A stretch of 64,000 bases of DNA. Source: DATAAP01 sp041690495 (GTDB lineage Bacteria > Pseudomonadota > Alphaproteobacteria > CACIAM-22H2). The notes beneath the pieces were generated by a model. That model had not been told where the DNA came from, ran no database searches, and was given only the letters and a program-made list of their open reading frames with translations. Made by a program: the position numbers and the translations under genes. The stretch covers positions 62,001 to 126,000 of the forward strand of contig JAWLHE010000001.1 in NCBI GenBank assembly GCA_041690495.1. The letters are read 5' to 3'. Positions 26,315-35,122 of this stretch are shown here, one piece after another (the first letter of the stretch is position 1; each line of letters opens with the position of its first letter).

Positions 26315-27385
26315 ATGAGCAAGGCGGATGTGAAGGCAGTGGAAACGAGGTCCGATCTGGCCGAGACCTTCCCGTTCTACGAAGAAGGGAAGGTGCCTCA
26401 GTATCACCGCTACCATGCCGAAGTGTCCTACATGGACGAACTGCCCCTGATCTGGGGCAAGAGATGGGGGGCGCAGGGGATCGGCCGGCTTCGCGAAGTC
26501 GCAATGGTGAAGCCGACCATGACCGAGGTGCGCAAGCTATACGAGCAGGACAGCGCTTTCTTCGTGTTCGACGGAAAGACTCCGGATCTGGAGCTCATGC
26601 AGTCCCAGCACCTGAGCCTGGCCCGGCTGTACGAGTCGCTCGGAATCAAGGTGCACTACATCAACTGGCCGGACGATCCGCCGCGCTCGGCTTATGGCCC
26701 GATGAAGCGGAGCATTTCCGCCGCGGCGGGGTTCGTCATCAACGGCGGTGCGATCATTCCGCGGGAGGCCACGCCCTACTGGCGCGGCCGCTCGCGCTAC
26801 GTGAGCCAGTTCCTGATCGGCCTCGGCTGCCCGATCCTCTACACAGTGCACGGCCACGGGGTCTGCGAGATCGGCGCATCGGTGCGCATGAGCGACGACT
26901 TCATCGTGCTGATGCTTTCGACGGACTGCAACCGCGATGGCGCGGAGCAGGTGATTCCGATTCTGAAGAGGGCGGGATTCAAGGAAGTGCTGCTCGGCTC
27001 AAGCCCGGGGCCGCTCTACGATTACCATGAGGAAGTGCCGGGCTGGATGCACGCCGACATGTGGATCATGCCGCTCGATTCGCGCCTGGCCATGATCTAT
27101 CCGCCCTGGTGCGACTACGAGACCATCCGGCGCCTGCATGCGATCGGCTACGAGCTGATCGAGGCGCCGCGCGATGAGGTGAACCTGTTTCCCGTCAACG
27201 GAATCACGGTCGAGCCGCGCAAGGTCATCATGAACGCCAGCGCCGTGAAGACCCGGAAACTGCTGGAGCGGCACAAGGTCGAGGTCATCCCGATCGAGTA
27301 CGACGAGGTGCACAAGTACGGCGGCGGCATTCGCTGCAACACCATGCAGCTGATCCGCGATCCGGGTCCGATGACCTTTGCGTGA
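26315..27385 (+). CDS. Arginine deiminase/amidinotransferase-fold hydrolase
   Basis: A 356-residue protein of the guanidino-group modifying superfamily. The conserved C-terminal nucleophile segment reads GGGIRCNTMQLIRD (Cys 341), the catalytic His-Asp is in MHADMWIMPLD (His 246, Asp 248), and the acidic residue is in VCEIGASVRM (Glu 185). GREAT-type segments for arginine are not obvious, so the substrate may be another amidine or a ring-opened N-heterocycle. GGGAGGA precedes ATG 26315. It lies within the catabolic operon, between the amidohydrolases and the alpha/beta hydrolase. Confidence 0.8.
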   Translation: MSKADVKAVETRSDLAETFPFYEEGKVPQYHRYHAEVSYMDELPLIWGKRWGAQGIGRLREVAMVKPTMTEVRKLYEQDSAFFVFDGKTPDLELMQSQHLSLARLYESLGIKVHYINWPDDPPRSAYGPMKRSISAAAGFVINGGAIIPREATPYWRGRSRYVSQFLIGLGCPILYTVHGHGVCEIGASVRMSDDFIVLMLSTDCNRDGAEQVIPILKRAGFKEVLLGSSPGPLYDYHEEVPGWMHADMWIMPLDSRLAMIYPPWCDYETIRRLHAIGYELIEAPRDEVNLFPVNGITVEPRKVIMNASAVKTRKLLERHKVEVIPIEYDEVHKYGGGIRCNTMQLIRDPGPMTFA

Positions 27386-27388
27386 GCC

Positions 27389-28561
27389 ATGTTTCAGTAC
27401 TTCGAGAACCATTATTCCTGGAATCTGGGCCTGTTGATGGCGGCGCAGCTCGGCGGCGAGCTCACCGAGATCGACGAGGCCTGCCGACCCCTCGTCGAGA
27501 TCGCGAGGCGCCCCGGCGCGCGCGACAATCCGGAAGCGCAGGCGCTTTGGCTGCGTCAGTGGTCGGCGCTTGCAGCCAGGGTGGAAGCGCTTGCCGACCG
27601 GGACGCGAAGGCAGGGCACCGGTTCAGCGCCGGGCGAAAATATCTTCGCGCGTGCGTCTACTACATGACGGCGGAGCGGATGGCGGGCCACCGGGATCCG
27701 GCCAAGCTGGAAATATACGGCAAGCTGCTCAAGGCGTTCCGGAACGGCGTGACGCAACGCGGAGAGCCGATCGAATTCCTCGACCTGCCATACGAGGGGA
27801 CGACGCTTCCGGCACTGTTCTATCGGGCGCCGGGGACGGGGCGGCAGCCTGCCATGATTCATTTCGACGGGTTCGACGTAACCAAGGAGTGGATGTACCT
27901 CTGCGGCATCGCCCGCGAGTTTGCGCTTCGCGGAATCTCGACCCTGATGGTGGATCATCCGGGGATCGGCGGCGCGCTCCGCCTTCAGGGGCTCCCCACC
28001 TCGCCCGAGACCGAGCGGTGGGCACGTGCGGCGATGGACTTCCTGGAGACCCGCCCCGACGTCGATGCCGGGCGGGTCGGCGTCATCGCCATGAGCCTCG
28101 GCGGATATTACGCGCCGCGCGCGGCCGCCTTCGAGAAGCGGCTCGCCTGCTGCGTCGCCTGGGGCGCGCGCTGGGACAACGACCTGTCGCACGGGCGCAT
28201 TCTTCGCGATCCGAATGCGGCGCGCTCTGTGACGGGATGGGTCGACCATGCCCTTTGGGTATACGGCGCGAAGGACGTCGAGGAGGCGGGTCGCAAGATC
28301 GCCGCGATGACCCTGGAAGGGGTTGCCGAGAAGATCGAATGTCCGCTCCTTGTCGTTCATGGCGAGAACGATCGGCAGGTGCCGGTGGACCAGGCAAAGA
28401 AGACGATCGACGCGGCAATAAACAGCCCGCGCCGGGACCTGAAGGTCTTCACGTCCGCCGAGGGCGGGGTCGAGCACTGCCAGGGCGACCTGTTCTCGAT
28501 CGGGGTCGACTGGATGGCGGATTGGGTCGCGGACGTCCTGCGCCCCGAAGCGCCCGCCTGA
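27389..28561 (+). CDS. Alpha/beta hydrolase resembling 2,6-dihydroxypseudooxynicotine hydrolase
   Basis: A 390-residue hydrolase with a helical N-terminal cap (about 1-120) and a C-terminal alpha/beta domain. Motifs are FDGFDVTKEWMYL, the nucleophile elbow GVIAMSLGGYYAPR, the acid in LLVVHGENDRQVP, and the histidine in GGVEHCQGD. This architecture matches carbon-carbon hydrolases of nicotine degradation and FrsA-like proteins. The position three bases after the ADI-fold gene and just upstream of the NicX-like gene suggests a role in N-heterocycle breakdown. The specificity is inferred from architecture and context. Confidence 0.78.
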   Translation: MFQYFENHYSWNLGLLMAAQLGGELTEIDEACRPLVEIARRPGARDNPEAQALWLRQWSALAARVEALADRDAKAGHRFSAGRKYLRACVYYMTAERMAGHRDPAKLEIYGKLLKAFRNGVTQRGEPIEFLDLPYEGTTLPALFYRAPGTGRQPAMIHFDGFDVTKEWMYLCGIAREFALRGISTLMVDHPGIGGALRLQGLPTSPETERWARAAMDFLETRPDVDAGRVGVIAMSLGGYYAPRAAAFEKRLACCVAWGARWDNDLSHGRILRDPNAARSVTGWVDHALWVYGAKDVEEAGRKIAAMTLEGVAEKIECPLLVVHGENDRQVPVDQAKKTIDAAINSPRRDLKVFTSAEGGVEHCQGDLFSIGVDWMADWVADVLRPEAPA

Positions 28562-28647
28562 TCGCGGGACGTGGACGAGCGTCCGGAGCAACGGCGTTCG
28601 GCGTGGTCCGGCATCCGGCCGGATGCCTTGCCCGAGGCGGTCGGGGG

Positions 28648-28670
28648 CGCTATTGTCTGGGGCAATAGCG
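28648..28670 (+). promoter_or_regulatory. Perfect inverted repeat upstream of the NicX-like gene
   Basis: CGCTATTG (28648-28655) and CAATAGCG (28663-28670) flank a seven-base spacer; AT-rich AATTATATTC follows directly and may contain a -10. The position, 58 bases before the start codon, fits a regulator-binding site such as one for the island's TetR protein. It could also fold as a hairpin ending the previous transcript, though no T-run follows. Confidence 0.45.
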
Positions 28671-28728
28671 AATTATATTCGGTAATACGCAGGGACGCGA
28701 TACCGGTGGGCGCAACAGGAGAAGGCCA

Positions 28729-29808
28729 ATGACGCATTCGTCAATTCGCGTACAGGAAGTCAACCCGGCGAAGCTGACGCAGCTCTTCCGCAAGCAGTTC
28801 TCCCTGTCGGCGGTGAAGGCCGGCGAGACGATCGCGATCGTCAGCGACCTCGGCACCCGCCGCGAGTTCATCCAGTCTGCATTCGCGGCGGCCGAGGACC
28901 TCGGCGCGGACATCTACGAGATGTGCGTCAACTCCATCCCGTCCTGGACCAAGGTCGGCGTCCCCACGGTCGGCAAGTGCAAGGGAACGCTCGAGGCGGT
29001 CGCCGCGGCCGATCTGATCGTGATCTTCCACGTACCGCTCTTCACCAAGTGGCTGAAGCAGGTCATGAATGGCGGGACGCGCGTCCTGATGATCATCGAT
29101 GCGCCCGATGACCTCGAACAGCTCATGTCCCCGCCGGGCCTCAAGGAGGCCTGCAAGCACGCCGAAGCGGTCTACCAGAAGACCCGTCAGGTGCGGGTGG
29201 TGAACGATGCGGGGACCGACTTCACCTATTCGTGCGGCGACTACCCCGTCATGACGCAGTGGGGCTATGCCGACGAGAAAGGCCATTTCGACCATTGGGG
29301 CGGCGGCCACATCCACACTTTCCCGAACGAGGGCAGTGCCCACGGCACCGTCGTGTTCCAGCCCGGCGACATCGTCATCCTGCCCTATTGCCGCTTCGTG
29401 GCCGATCCGGTCCGGCTCGAGATTCGCGAGGGCCATATCGTCAGGATCGACGGCGGGCTCGATGCCAAGCTGATGCGCGAGTGGCTCGAGGACGGCAAGG
29501 ATCGCGCCGACGACAAGGACCCTTACGCCGTTTCGCATCTCGGCTGGGGGCTGAACCCGCAGGCGCGCTGGTACTGGATGGGTCTGAACGGCGACGAGCC
29601 GGAGCGCAACCGCGCGGCGGCGCGCGTCTTCCCGGGCAATTTCCTGTTCTCGACCGGCCCGAACACGCAGGGCGGCGGCAAGCGGGCCACCCGCGGCCAT
29701 TACGACGTGCCGATGCGCGACTGCACGGTGATGCTCGACAACAACGTCGTGATCGACAAGGGCAAACTCGTCGATCCGAAGATGATCGTCGCGCGCGAGG
29801 CGCGCTGA
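28729..29808 (+). CDS. NicX-like 2,5-dihydroxypyridine 5,6-dioxygenase homologue (M29 aminopeptidase-fold)
   Basis: A 359-residue protein that closely follows the NicX family of extradiol-type ring-cleaving dioxygenases, which open 2,5-dihydroxypyridine to N-formylmaleamate. Matching segments include QVRVVNDAGTDFTYSCGDYP, WGYADEKGHFDHWGGG, PNEGSAHGTVVFQPGD and PGNFLFSTGPNTQGGGKR. The Fe(II) ligands of NicX appear conserved as His 270 (VSHLGWGL), His 324 and Asp 326 (GHYDVPMRD). Annotation as leucyl aminopeptidase is a common mislabel of this fold. AGGAGAAGG precedes ATG 28729. It is followed eight bases later by the molybdenum hydroxylase genes, which would supply hydroxylated rings. Confidence 0.82.
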   Translation: MTHSSIRVQEVNPAKLTQLFRKQFSLSAVKAGETIAIVSDLGTRREFIQSAFAAAEDLGADIYEMCVNSIPSWTKVGVPTVGKCKGTLEAVAAADLIVIFHVPLFTKWLKQVMNGGTRVLMIIDAPDDLEQLMSPPGLKEACKHAEAVYQKTRQVRVVNDAGTDFTYSCGDYPVMTQWGYADEKGHFDHWGGGHIHTFPNEGSAHGTVVFQPGDIVILPYCRFVADPVRLEIREGHIVRIDGGLDAKLMREWLEDGKDRADDKDPYAVSHLGWGLNPQARWYWMGLNGDEPERNRAAARVFPGNFLFSTGPNTQGGGKRATRGHYDVPMRDCTVMLDNNVVIDKGKLVDPKMIVAREAR

Positions 29809-29815
29809 GTGGCCG

Positions 29816-30673
29816 ATGAGGTTCTCGGCGCCGGAGACGATTGCTGAGGCAGCCGCGCTGCTGCGGGAGGACGGCGCCCGCTGCCTGTCCGGCGGTCAGT
29901 CGCTTGTTGCGATGATGAACGCGGACCTGGTCACGCCCTCGACCCTGGTGTCGTTGCGGCGCATTCGCGGGCTGGATCGGATCGAAACCGGGGCCGACGG
30001 TCGCCTTACGATCGGCGCCATGGCGACCCACGCGCGCGTGGCGCGGCATGCATCCGCCTCGGCCGGCGCCGAGCTCGTCATCGCCGCGGCCGGAACGATC
30101 GGCCATCCCGCCATCCGCAATCAGGGCACCATCGGCGGATCGATCGCCCATGCCGATCCGGCGGCCGACTATCCGACGGCGATCACCTGCGCGGATGCCT
30201 CGGTCGTCATCGCCGGCGCCGCGGGCGAGCGCCGCGTCGCCGCCGCGGATTTCTTCAAGGGCTTCTACGAGACGGCGCTGGAGCCGGGCGAGATCGTGAT
30301 TGCCGTGGAGGTTCCGCCCGGGGCGCCGGGCGCGCGGGCCCATTACGAGAAATTCGCGCTCATCGACGGCGATTTCGCGGTCGTATCCGCCGCGGCCATC
30401 ATCGGCATGGAGAACGGGCGCTGCACCTTCGCGCGTCTGGCGATCGGCGCCTGCGCGGCGGTTCCGGTCCGGAGCGCGGCCGCCGAGGAGCGTATAGTCG
30501 GCACGGATCTCGACGACGAGGCGGTTCGCGAGGCGGCCGACCTTCTCGTGCAATGCTGCGACCCGTTGGACGATTTCCGCGGCAGCGCATCCTACCGGCT
30601 GAAACTGGTGCCGCGGCTTCTCAGGCGCGCCATCGGCTCGGCGAGGCAAAAGGCGGAGCGGGCGCGTGTCTGA
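29816..30673 (+). CDS. Molybdenum hydroxylase FAD-binding subunit (CoxM/XdhB-like)
   Basis: A 285-residue FAD subunit of the xanthine-oxidase family. It has the two flavin loops (CLSGGQSLVAMMN and NQGTIGGSIAHADPAADYPT) and a CoxM-type C-terminal domain (ARLAIGACAAVPVR). It passes electrons from the iron-sulfur subunit to the acceptor. It starts eight bases after the NicX-like gene and overlaps the iron-sulfur gene by eight bases, so the three subunits are translationally coupled. Confidence 0.88.
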   Translation: MRFSAPETIAEAAALLREDGARCLSGGQSLVAMMNADLVTPSTLVSLRRIRGLDRIETGADGRLTIGAMATHARVARHASASAGAELVIAAAGTIGHPAIRNQGTIGGSIAHADPAADYPTAITCADASVVIAGAAGERRVAAADFFKGFYETALEPGEIVIAVEVPPGAPGARAHYEKFALIDGDFAVVSAAAIIGMENGRCTFARLAIGACAAVPVRSAAAEERIVGTDLDDEAVREAADLLVQCCDPLDDFRGSASYRLKLVPRLLRRAIGSARQKAERARV

Positions 30674-31139
30674 CATTCACGTCCACGAACTCAACGTCAA
30701 CGGCGAGGCGCACGAGGTGCGGTTCGCCGCCACGGCGACCCTGCTCGATATCCTGCGCCAGCAGCTGGGCATGACAGGCGCCAAGCGCGGCTGCAATCAG
30801 GGTGTGTGCGGCGCCTGCACGGTGCTGCTCGACGGAGCGCCGGTGCGCAGCTGTCTCACCCTGGCCGCAAATGTCGGCGAGCGCCAGGTCATGACTGTCG
30901 AAGGCGTGCAAAAGGATGGCATGCTCTCTCGTGTGCAGCAGGCCCTGCTCGATTCCGGCGCCGTCCAGTGCGGCTTCTGCACACCGGGCATAGTGATCGC
31001 GCTCGAGGCGCTGCTGCGCGAGCGTCCCATGCCCGATGCGGACGAGATACGGCATGCGCTGTCGGGCAATCTGTGCCGGTGCTCGGGCTACGTGAAAATC
31101 GTCGAAGCCGCGGTCAAGGCGGCGGGGGTGGCGCCGTGA
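30666..31139 (+). CDS. Molybdenum hydroxylase [2Fe-2S] subunit (CoxS/XdhC-like)
   Basis: A 157-residue protein with the two [2Fe-2S] sites of the family: the plant-ferredoxin type GCNQGVCGACTVLLDGAPVRSC in the N-terminal half and the helical CGFCTPGIV / LCRCSGYVKI pair in the C-terminal half. All eight ligand cysteines are present. Translation begins at GTG 30666, overlapping the FAD subunit. The large subunit begins with GTG overlapping its stop (GTGA). Confidence 0.9.
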   Translation: MSDIHVHELNVNGEAHEVRFAATATLLDILRQQLGMTGAKRGCNQGVCGACTVLLDGAPVRSCLTLAANVGERQVMTVEGVQKDGMLSRVQQALLDSGAVQCGFCTPGIVIALEALLRERPMPDADEIRHALSGNLCRCSGYVKIVEAAVKAAGVAP

Positions 31140-33442
31140 ACGCGTTCGTCGATCCGGTCGGCGCGAGCCTGCCGCGGCTGGAAGCGCGCGAGAAGGTCGT
31201 CGGCGCGGCGCGGTATATCGACGATCATGCGCGCCCCGGGATGCTGTACGCGGCGATCGCGCAGAGCCCGTTCGCGCATGCGCGAATCCGGGGCTATGAC
31301 GTTTCCAGGGCGAAGGCGCTTGCCGGCGTCAGGGCGATCGTCACCGGCACGGACATTCCGATCCGCCGCGTCGGCGGCGTTCTCAAGGACGAAACGATGC
31401 TGGCGGTCGGCAAGGTGCGCTATGTCGGCGAGCCGGTTGCCGCCGTGGCCGCGCGCGATCTTGCGACCGCGCGGCTTGCCGCGCAGCTGATCGAAGTCGA
31501 TTACGAGCCGCTGCCGGCGGTATTGAGCATCGATGACGCGCTGAAGCCGGATGCGCCGGTCCTGCACGAGGATCTGGATTCGTACGTGCGGGCCATGGAC
31601 GGACATTCGCATGGCAACGTCATCTGGGACTCGACGCTCGTCGAGGGCGACGTCGACGCTGCCTGGGCGCGCTGCGATGTGATCGTCGAAGGCACGTATC
31701 GTACGCCCGCACAGTATCACGCATATATGGAGCCGAACGGCGTCCTCGCCGAGGTGGACGGCAACGGCCGCATTACCGTCCTGGCGACGTGCCAGTCGGT
31801 GCATCACGTTCAGACCCGCGTTGCCGACGAACTCGGGATCCCGATGTCCCAGGTCCGCGCCCAGGTATCGCGCGTCGGCGGCGGCTTCGGCGGCAAGCAC
31901 GCCAGCAATATCCATTCGATCGCGGCCTGGCTTGCGCGCGCCAGCGGCAAGCCGGTCAAGCTGGCGCTGTCGCGCACGCAGGACATGGAGATTCAACGCT
32001 CCCGGCATCCGGCGGTGATCCGCCTGAAGACCGGTGCATGTCGCGACGGAACCGTGATCGCGCGCGAGGCGGAGATCACGCTCGACGGCGGCGCCTATGC
32101 CGACGAAAGCCCGAACGTGCTTGCCTTCGCGATGCTGATGGTCCGCGGCCCGTACAACGTTCCCAACGTCCGGATCCGCGGACGGGCGGTCTATACCAAC
32201 AAGCTGCGCGCCGGCTCGTTCCGCGGCTTCGGCAATCCGCAGGCGGCGTTCGCGGGCGAGTCGCAGATGGACGAACTGGCAGGAAAGCTCGGGATGGACC
32301 CGGTCGAGCTGCGCCTCAGGAATGCGATGCGCGCCGGGGATCGCTGGATCGGCGGCCACACGGCCACGACGTGCCAACTTGTCTCGTGCCTCGAAAAGGT
32401 CCGCGAAGCGCGCGAGGCCGCGCCCGCGCTGCCTCCGCCCCGGCCGGGGCGGAAGCGCGGCACGGCGGTCGTTGCGGTTGCGCACATCTCCGGGCTGATG
32501 GGGACGAGCGCCAGCGTCCAGATGCGCGGCGACGGCACCTTCGCGCTCAACACCGGCTGCGTGGATATCGGCCAGGGCTCCGACACCGTGATGACGCAGC
32601 TGTGCGCGAGCGTGCTTCAGGTGCCGGTCGACCGCATCGTCTACGGCACGCAGGACAGCGACCTGTCGCCCTACAACTGGAAGACCGCCGGAAGCCGAAG
32701 CACCTACATGACCGGGCGGGCGGTCGTCGCGGCCACGAACATCGTGCGCGAAAGAATTCTCGAGCACGCAGCCGCGATGTTCGAATGTGCCACGGCCGAT
32801 CTCGAGCTGCGTCCGGGCGGTCGCGTCGGCATTGTCGGCGTGCCGGGGAAGGAAGTCGGCTTCAAGGACGTGGCATTGCGCTCCCTTTTCCGCAGCGGCG
32901 GCCCGATCGCCGGCTATCACGGCTTCGTATTCGACGGCGAGCGCTTCGATCCCAAGCGCGCGCTGATAGAGCGGCTCGCCTTCGACAATCTCGGCATCTA
33001 CACGTTCGGCGCGCAGTGCGTCGAGGTGGAGGTGGACACGGTGACTGGCCGGGTCGAGGTGCTGCGGGTCTGGTCCGCCCATGATGTCGGCAAGGCCATC
33101 AACCCGACCAGTGTCGAGGGGCAGATACAGGGCGGCGTCGTCCAGGGGATGGGCTATGCGCTCCATGAGCAACTGGTCTGGGACGACGACGGCCGGCTCA
33201 GCAACCCGTCTTTCGCCGACTACAAAATCCCCGGCATTCTCGACGCACCGGCGGTAATCGTTCCGATCGTTTTCGAGGACCCCGATCCGACCGGGCCGTT
33301 CGGCGCCAAGGGCGTCGGCGAGATCTCCCTGGTCGGTATCGCGCCGGCCATCGCGAATGCCGTCTGCGCCGCGACGGGCGCGCGCCTGCGCCAGATTCCG
33401 ATGACGCCGGAACGGGTAATCGATGCACTGGAGCAATCGTGA
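31136..33442 (+). CDS. Molybdenum hydroxylase large subunit (molybdopterin-binding, xanthine dehydrogenase family)
   Basis: A 768-residue catalytic subunit beginning at GTG 31136. The cofactor-binding segments are VGGGFGGKHASNIHSIAAWL, AGSFRGFGNPQAAFAGESQMDELA, the LNTGCVDIGQGSDTVMTQL loop and FGAKGVGEISLVGIAPAIANAV with the base-catalyst Glu. The AYRCSFR loop of true CO dehydrogenase is absent (GSFRGFGNPQ here), so it is a hydroxylase of an aromatic N-heterocycle or aldehyde rather than a CO oxidiser. It would insert a water-derived hydroxyl into the ring before NicX-type cleavage. The alpha/beta hydrolase gene overlaps its stop. Confidence 0.88.
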   Translation: MNAFVDPVGASLPRLEAREKVVGAARYIDDHARPGMLYAAIAQSPFAHARIRGYDVSRAKALAGVRAIVTGTDIPIRRVGGVLKDETMLAVGKVRYVGEPVAAVAARDLATARLAAQLIEVDYEPLPAVLSIDDALKPDAPVLHEDLDSYVRAMDGHSHGNVIWDSTLVEGDVDAAWARCDVIVEGTYRTPAQYHAYMEPNGVLAEVDGNGRITVLATCQSVHHVQTRVADELGIPMSQVRAQVSRVGGGFGGKHASNIHSIAAWLARASGKPVKLALSRTQDMEIQRSRHPAVIRLKTGACRDGTVIAREAEITLDGGAYADESPNVLAFAMLMVRGPYNVPNVRIRGRAVYTNKLRAGSFRGFGNPQAAFAGESQMDELAGKLGMDPVELRLRNAMRAGDRWIGGHTATTCQLVSCLEKVREAREAAPALPPPRPGRKRGTAVVAVAHISGLMGTSASVQMRGDGTFALNTGCVDIGQGSDTVMTQLCASVLQVPVDRIVYGTQDSDLSPYNWKTAGSRSTYMTGRAVVAATNIVRERILEHAAAMFECATADLELRPGGRVGIVGVPGKEVGFKDVALRSLFRSGGPIAGYHGFVFDGERFDPKRALIERLAFDNLGIYTFGAQCVEVEVDTVTGRVEVLRVWSAHDVGKAINPTSVEGQIQGGVVQGMGYALHEQLVWDDDGRLSNPSFADYKIPGILDAPAVIVPIVFEDPDPTGPFGAKGVGEISLVGIAPAIANAVCAATGARLRQIPMTPERVIDALEQS

Positions 33443-34257
33443 TGCGCCGCGAAGACTATCCTCTCCAGGAGCCGCTCTCGGAAATCGGCGAGCGCTACTC
33501 GGTCGAATGCTGGAAACGCAGCGCGGGCATTGCCGGGGAGGAGCACGGCTACGGCCCCGATCCGTACCAGCGCCTGCTCGTCTTTCCGGCCGACCGGCCC
33601 GACGGACGCGTCCTCGTCTTCTGGCATGGCGGCGGCTGGACCTCCGGTTACAAGGAATGGATGGGCTTCATGGCGCCTGCTTTCACTTCGCAGGGGGTGA
33701 CATTCGTCAGTCCGGGATATCGACTCGCGCCCCAGCACGTGTTCCCGGCGGGACTCGAGGATTGCGAGGCGGCCGTGGCGTGGGTGCACCGGAACATCGC
33801 CAGATGCGGCGGCCGCGCGGATCGTCTGTATATCGGCGGCCACTCTGCCGGCGGCCACTATGCGGCGTTGCTGGCGGTGCGGCGCGACTGGCAGGCGGCG
33901 CAGAACCTTCCGGCCGACGCGGTCAAGGGATGCCTGGCGATCTCGGGCGTCTACCAGTTCACGGAGGGAAGCGGTCTCTCGGGCCGACCGCGGTTCCTCG
34001 GATCTTCCGGCAATGAGCGGGCGGCGAGCCCGATCCATCAGCTGCAGTCTCCGCTGCCGCCGTTCCTCGTCGCCTACGGCTCGGATGACTTTCCGCATCT
34101 GGTCAAGCAGGCCGAGAGCTTCTGCGATGTCGTTGAAAAGGCCGGCGGGCGGGCCGAACGACTGGTGATGCCCGGACGAAACCATTTCACAGCCAGCTAT
34201 GCCGGCGGCGAAGCGGACGGACCGTGGGTCGGTGCCGCGCTGCGGTTCATGCGCTGA
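33442..34257 (+). CDS. Alpha/beta hydrolase of the BD-FAE / kynurenine-formamidase type
   Basis: A 271-residue serine hydrolase with the oxyanion motif FWHGGGWTSGY, nucleophile elbow IGGHSAGGHYAAL, acid in YGSDDFPHLV and histidine in GRNHFTASY. Formamidases of this type remove N-formyl groups, so it could take the place of NicD by deformylating an N-formyl ring-cleavage product; that is inference. GTG 33439 directly precedes ATG 33442 and is an equally possible start; both overlap the TGA of the hydroxylase. Confidence 0.82.
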   Translation: MRREDYPLQEPLSEIGERYSVECWKRSAGIAGEEHGYGPDPYQRLLVFPADRPDGRVLVFWHGGGWTSGYKEWMGFMAPAFTSQGVTFVSPGYRLAPQHVFPAGLEDCEAAVAWVHRNIARCGGRADRLYIGGHSAGGHYAALLAVRRDWQAAQNLPADAVKGCLAISGVYQFTEGSGLSGRPRFLGSSGNERAASPIHQLQSPLPPFLVAYGSDDFPHLVKQAESFCDVVEKAGGRAERLVMPGRNHFTASYAGGEADGPWVGAALRFMR

Positions 34258-34447
34258 GGGCGATCGCATGCACGCGGGCCTTAGCCGGGATACGAGCGGG
34301 ATTGGGGCGCGGAGCGAATGCGCTTGCAGGTTGAACAATTGCACCCGCAGCGTCACAGTAGCGCCGCGCGTTGCTACGAGAGGGCGGCGCGAGCTTCGCC
34401 TGCACCCGAGCTTGTCCCTGCCTCGAACCCCGACCCTCCAAGAGTCT

Positions 34448-35119
34448 ATGGCCCAAGTCAAAAAGCCCGAGATCCGCAACGCAATCCTGGCGGCGGCGGA
34501 CAAGATGTTCTCCGAGCGTGGCTATCACAACACGACCCTTGCGCAGATCGCCGCGAAGGCAAACGTCTCGACCGCCAATCTATACGTCTATTTCACGTCC
34601 AAGCTCGACATACTCTACTCGATTTACGACCCCTGGCTGCGCCGGCGGATCACGAAGCTGGAGGAGGAGCTCAAGCGGACGCACGCGCCCCAGCAGCGCG
34701 TCTTCAAGCTCCTGCACGCGTTGTGGTGCGAGATTCCCTCCGAGAAGAACGGATTCGCCAACAATTTCCTCCAGGCGATCACGACGACGGATCCCAAGGA
34801 GGGCTATCGCCCGGAACTGCTCAAGTGGTTCGAGAGCAGGCTCGCGAAGATGCTGGGCGATGCGCTGCCGCCCGAGCGCCGCGCGCTGATCGGCCGGTCG
34901 CGCTTCACGCATCTCCTGGCGATGGCGTTCGACGGATTCGTCATCGGTCATCATCTCCACCCCGATCTGGAATGCGACGAAAAGACCATCGCCCTCATGG
35001 CGTCTTTGCTGATCGGTTCGCTGGACACAGACGCCGCGAAACCGGCCATGAATCCGCCCAGGCGGCCGGGGCGCCGCCGCGGGCCGAGGCCTACCAACAA
35101 TCGACTTGCGCGCGGATAA
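34448..35119 (+). CDS. TetR/AcrR-family transcriptional regulator
   Basis: A 223-residue regulator. The N-terminal HTH reads IRNAILAAADKMFSERGYHN, TTLAQIAAKANVSTANLYVYF, followed by the helical ligand domain. The C-terminus is Arg/Pro-rich (PPRRPGRRRGPRP). It sits within the island and follows the hydrolase gene by 190 bases, so it probably has its own promoter and controls the surrounding operons. A dyad at 28648-28670 is one candidate operator. The start at 34448 gives the standard TetR N-terminus. Confidence 0.87.
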   Translation: MAQVKKPEIRNAILAAADKMFSERGYHNTTLAQIAAKANVSTANLYVYFTSKLDILYSIYDPWLRRRITKLEEELKRTHAPQQRVFKLLHALWCEIPSEKNGFANNFLQAITTTDPKEGYRPELLKWFESRLAKMLGDALPPERRALIGRSRFTHLLAMAFDGFVIGHHLHPDLECDEKTIALMASLLIGSLDTDAAKPAMNPPRRPGRRRGPRPTNNRLARG

Positions 35120-35122
35120 CCC

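Noticed and set aside
28729..29808. Annotation as leucyl aminopeptidase (M29)
   Set aside because: Sequence segments and the His/His/Asp ligand set follow NicX-type dioxygenases, and the context is a hydroxylase/hydrolase cluster; the peptidase label reflects fold only.
31136..33442. Aerobic carbon monoxide dehydrogenase large subunit
   Set aside because: The CoxL-specific AYRCSFR loop is absent.
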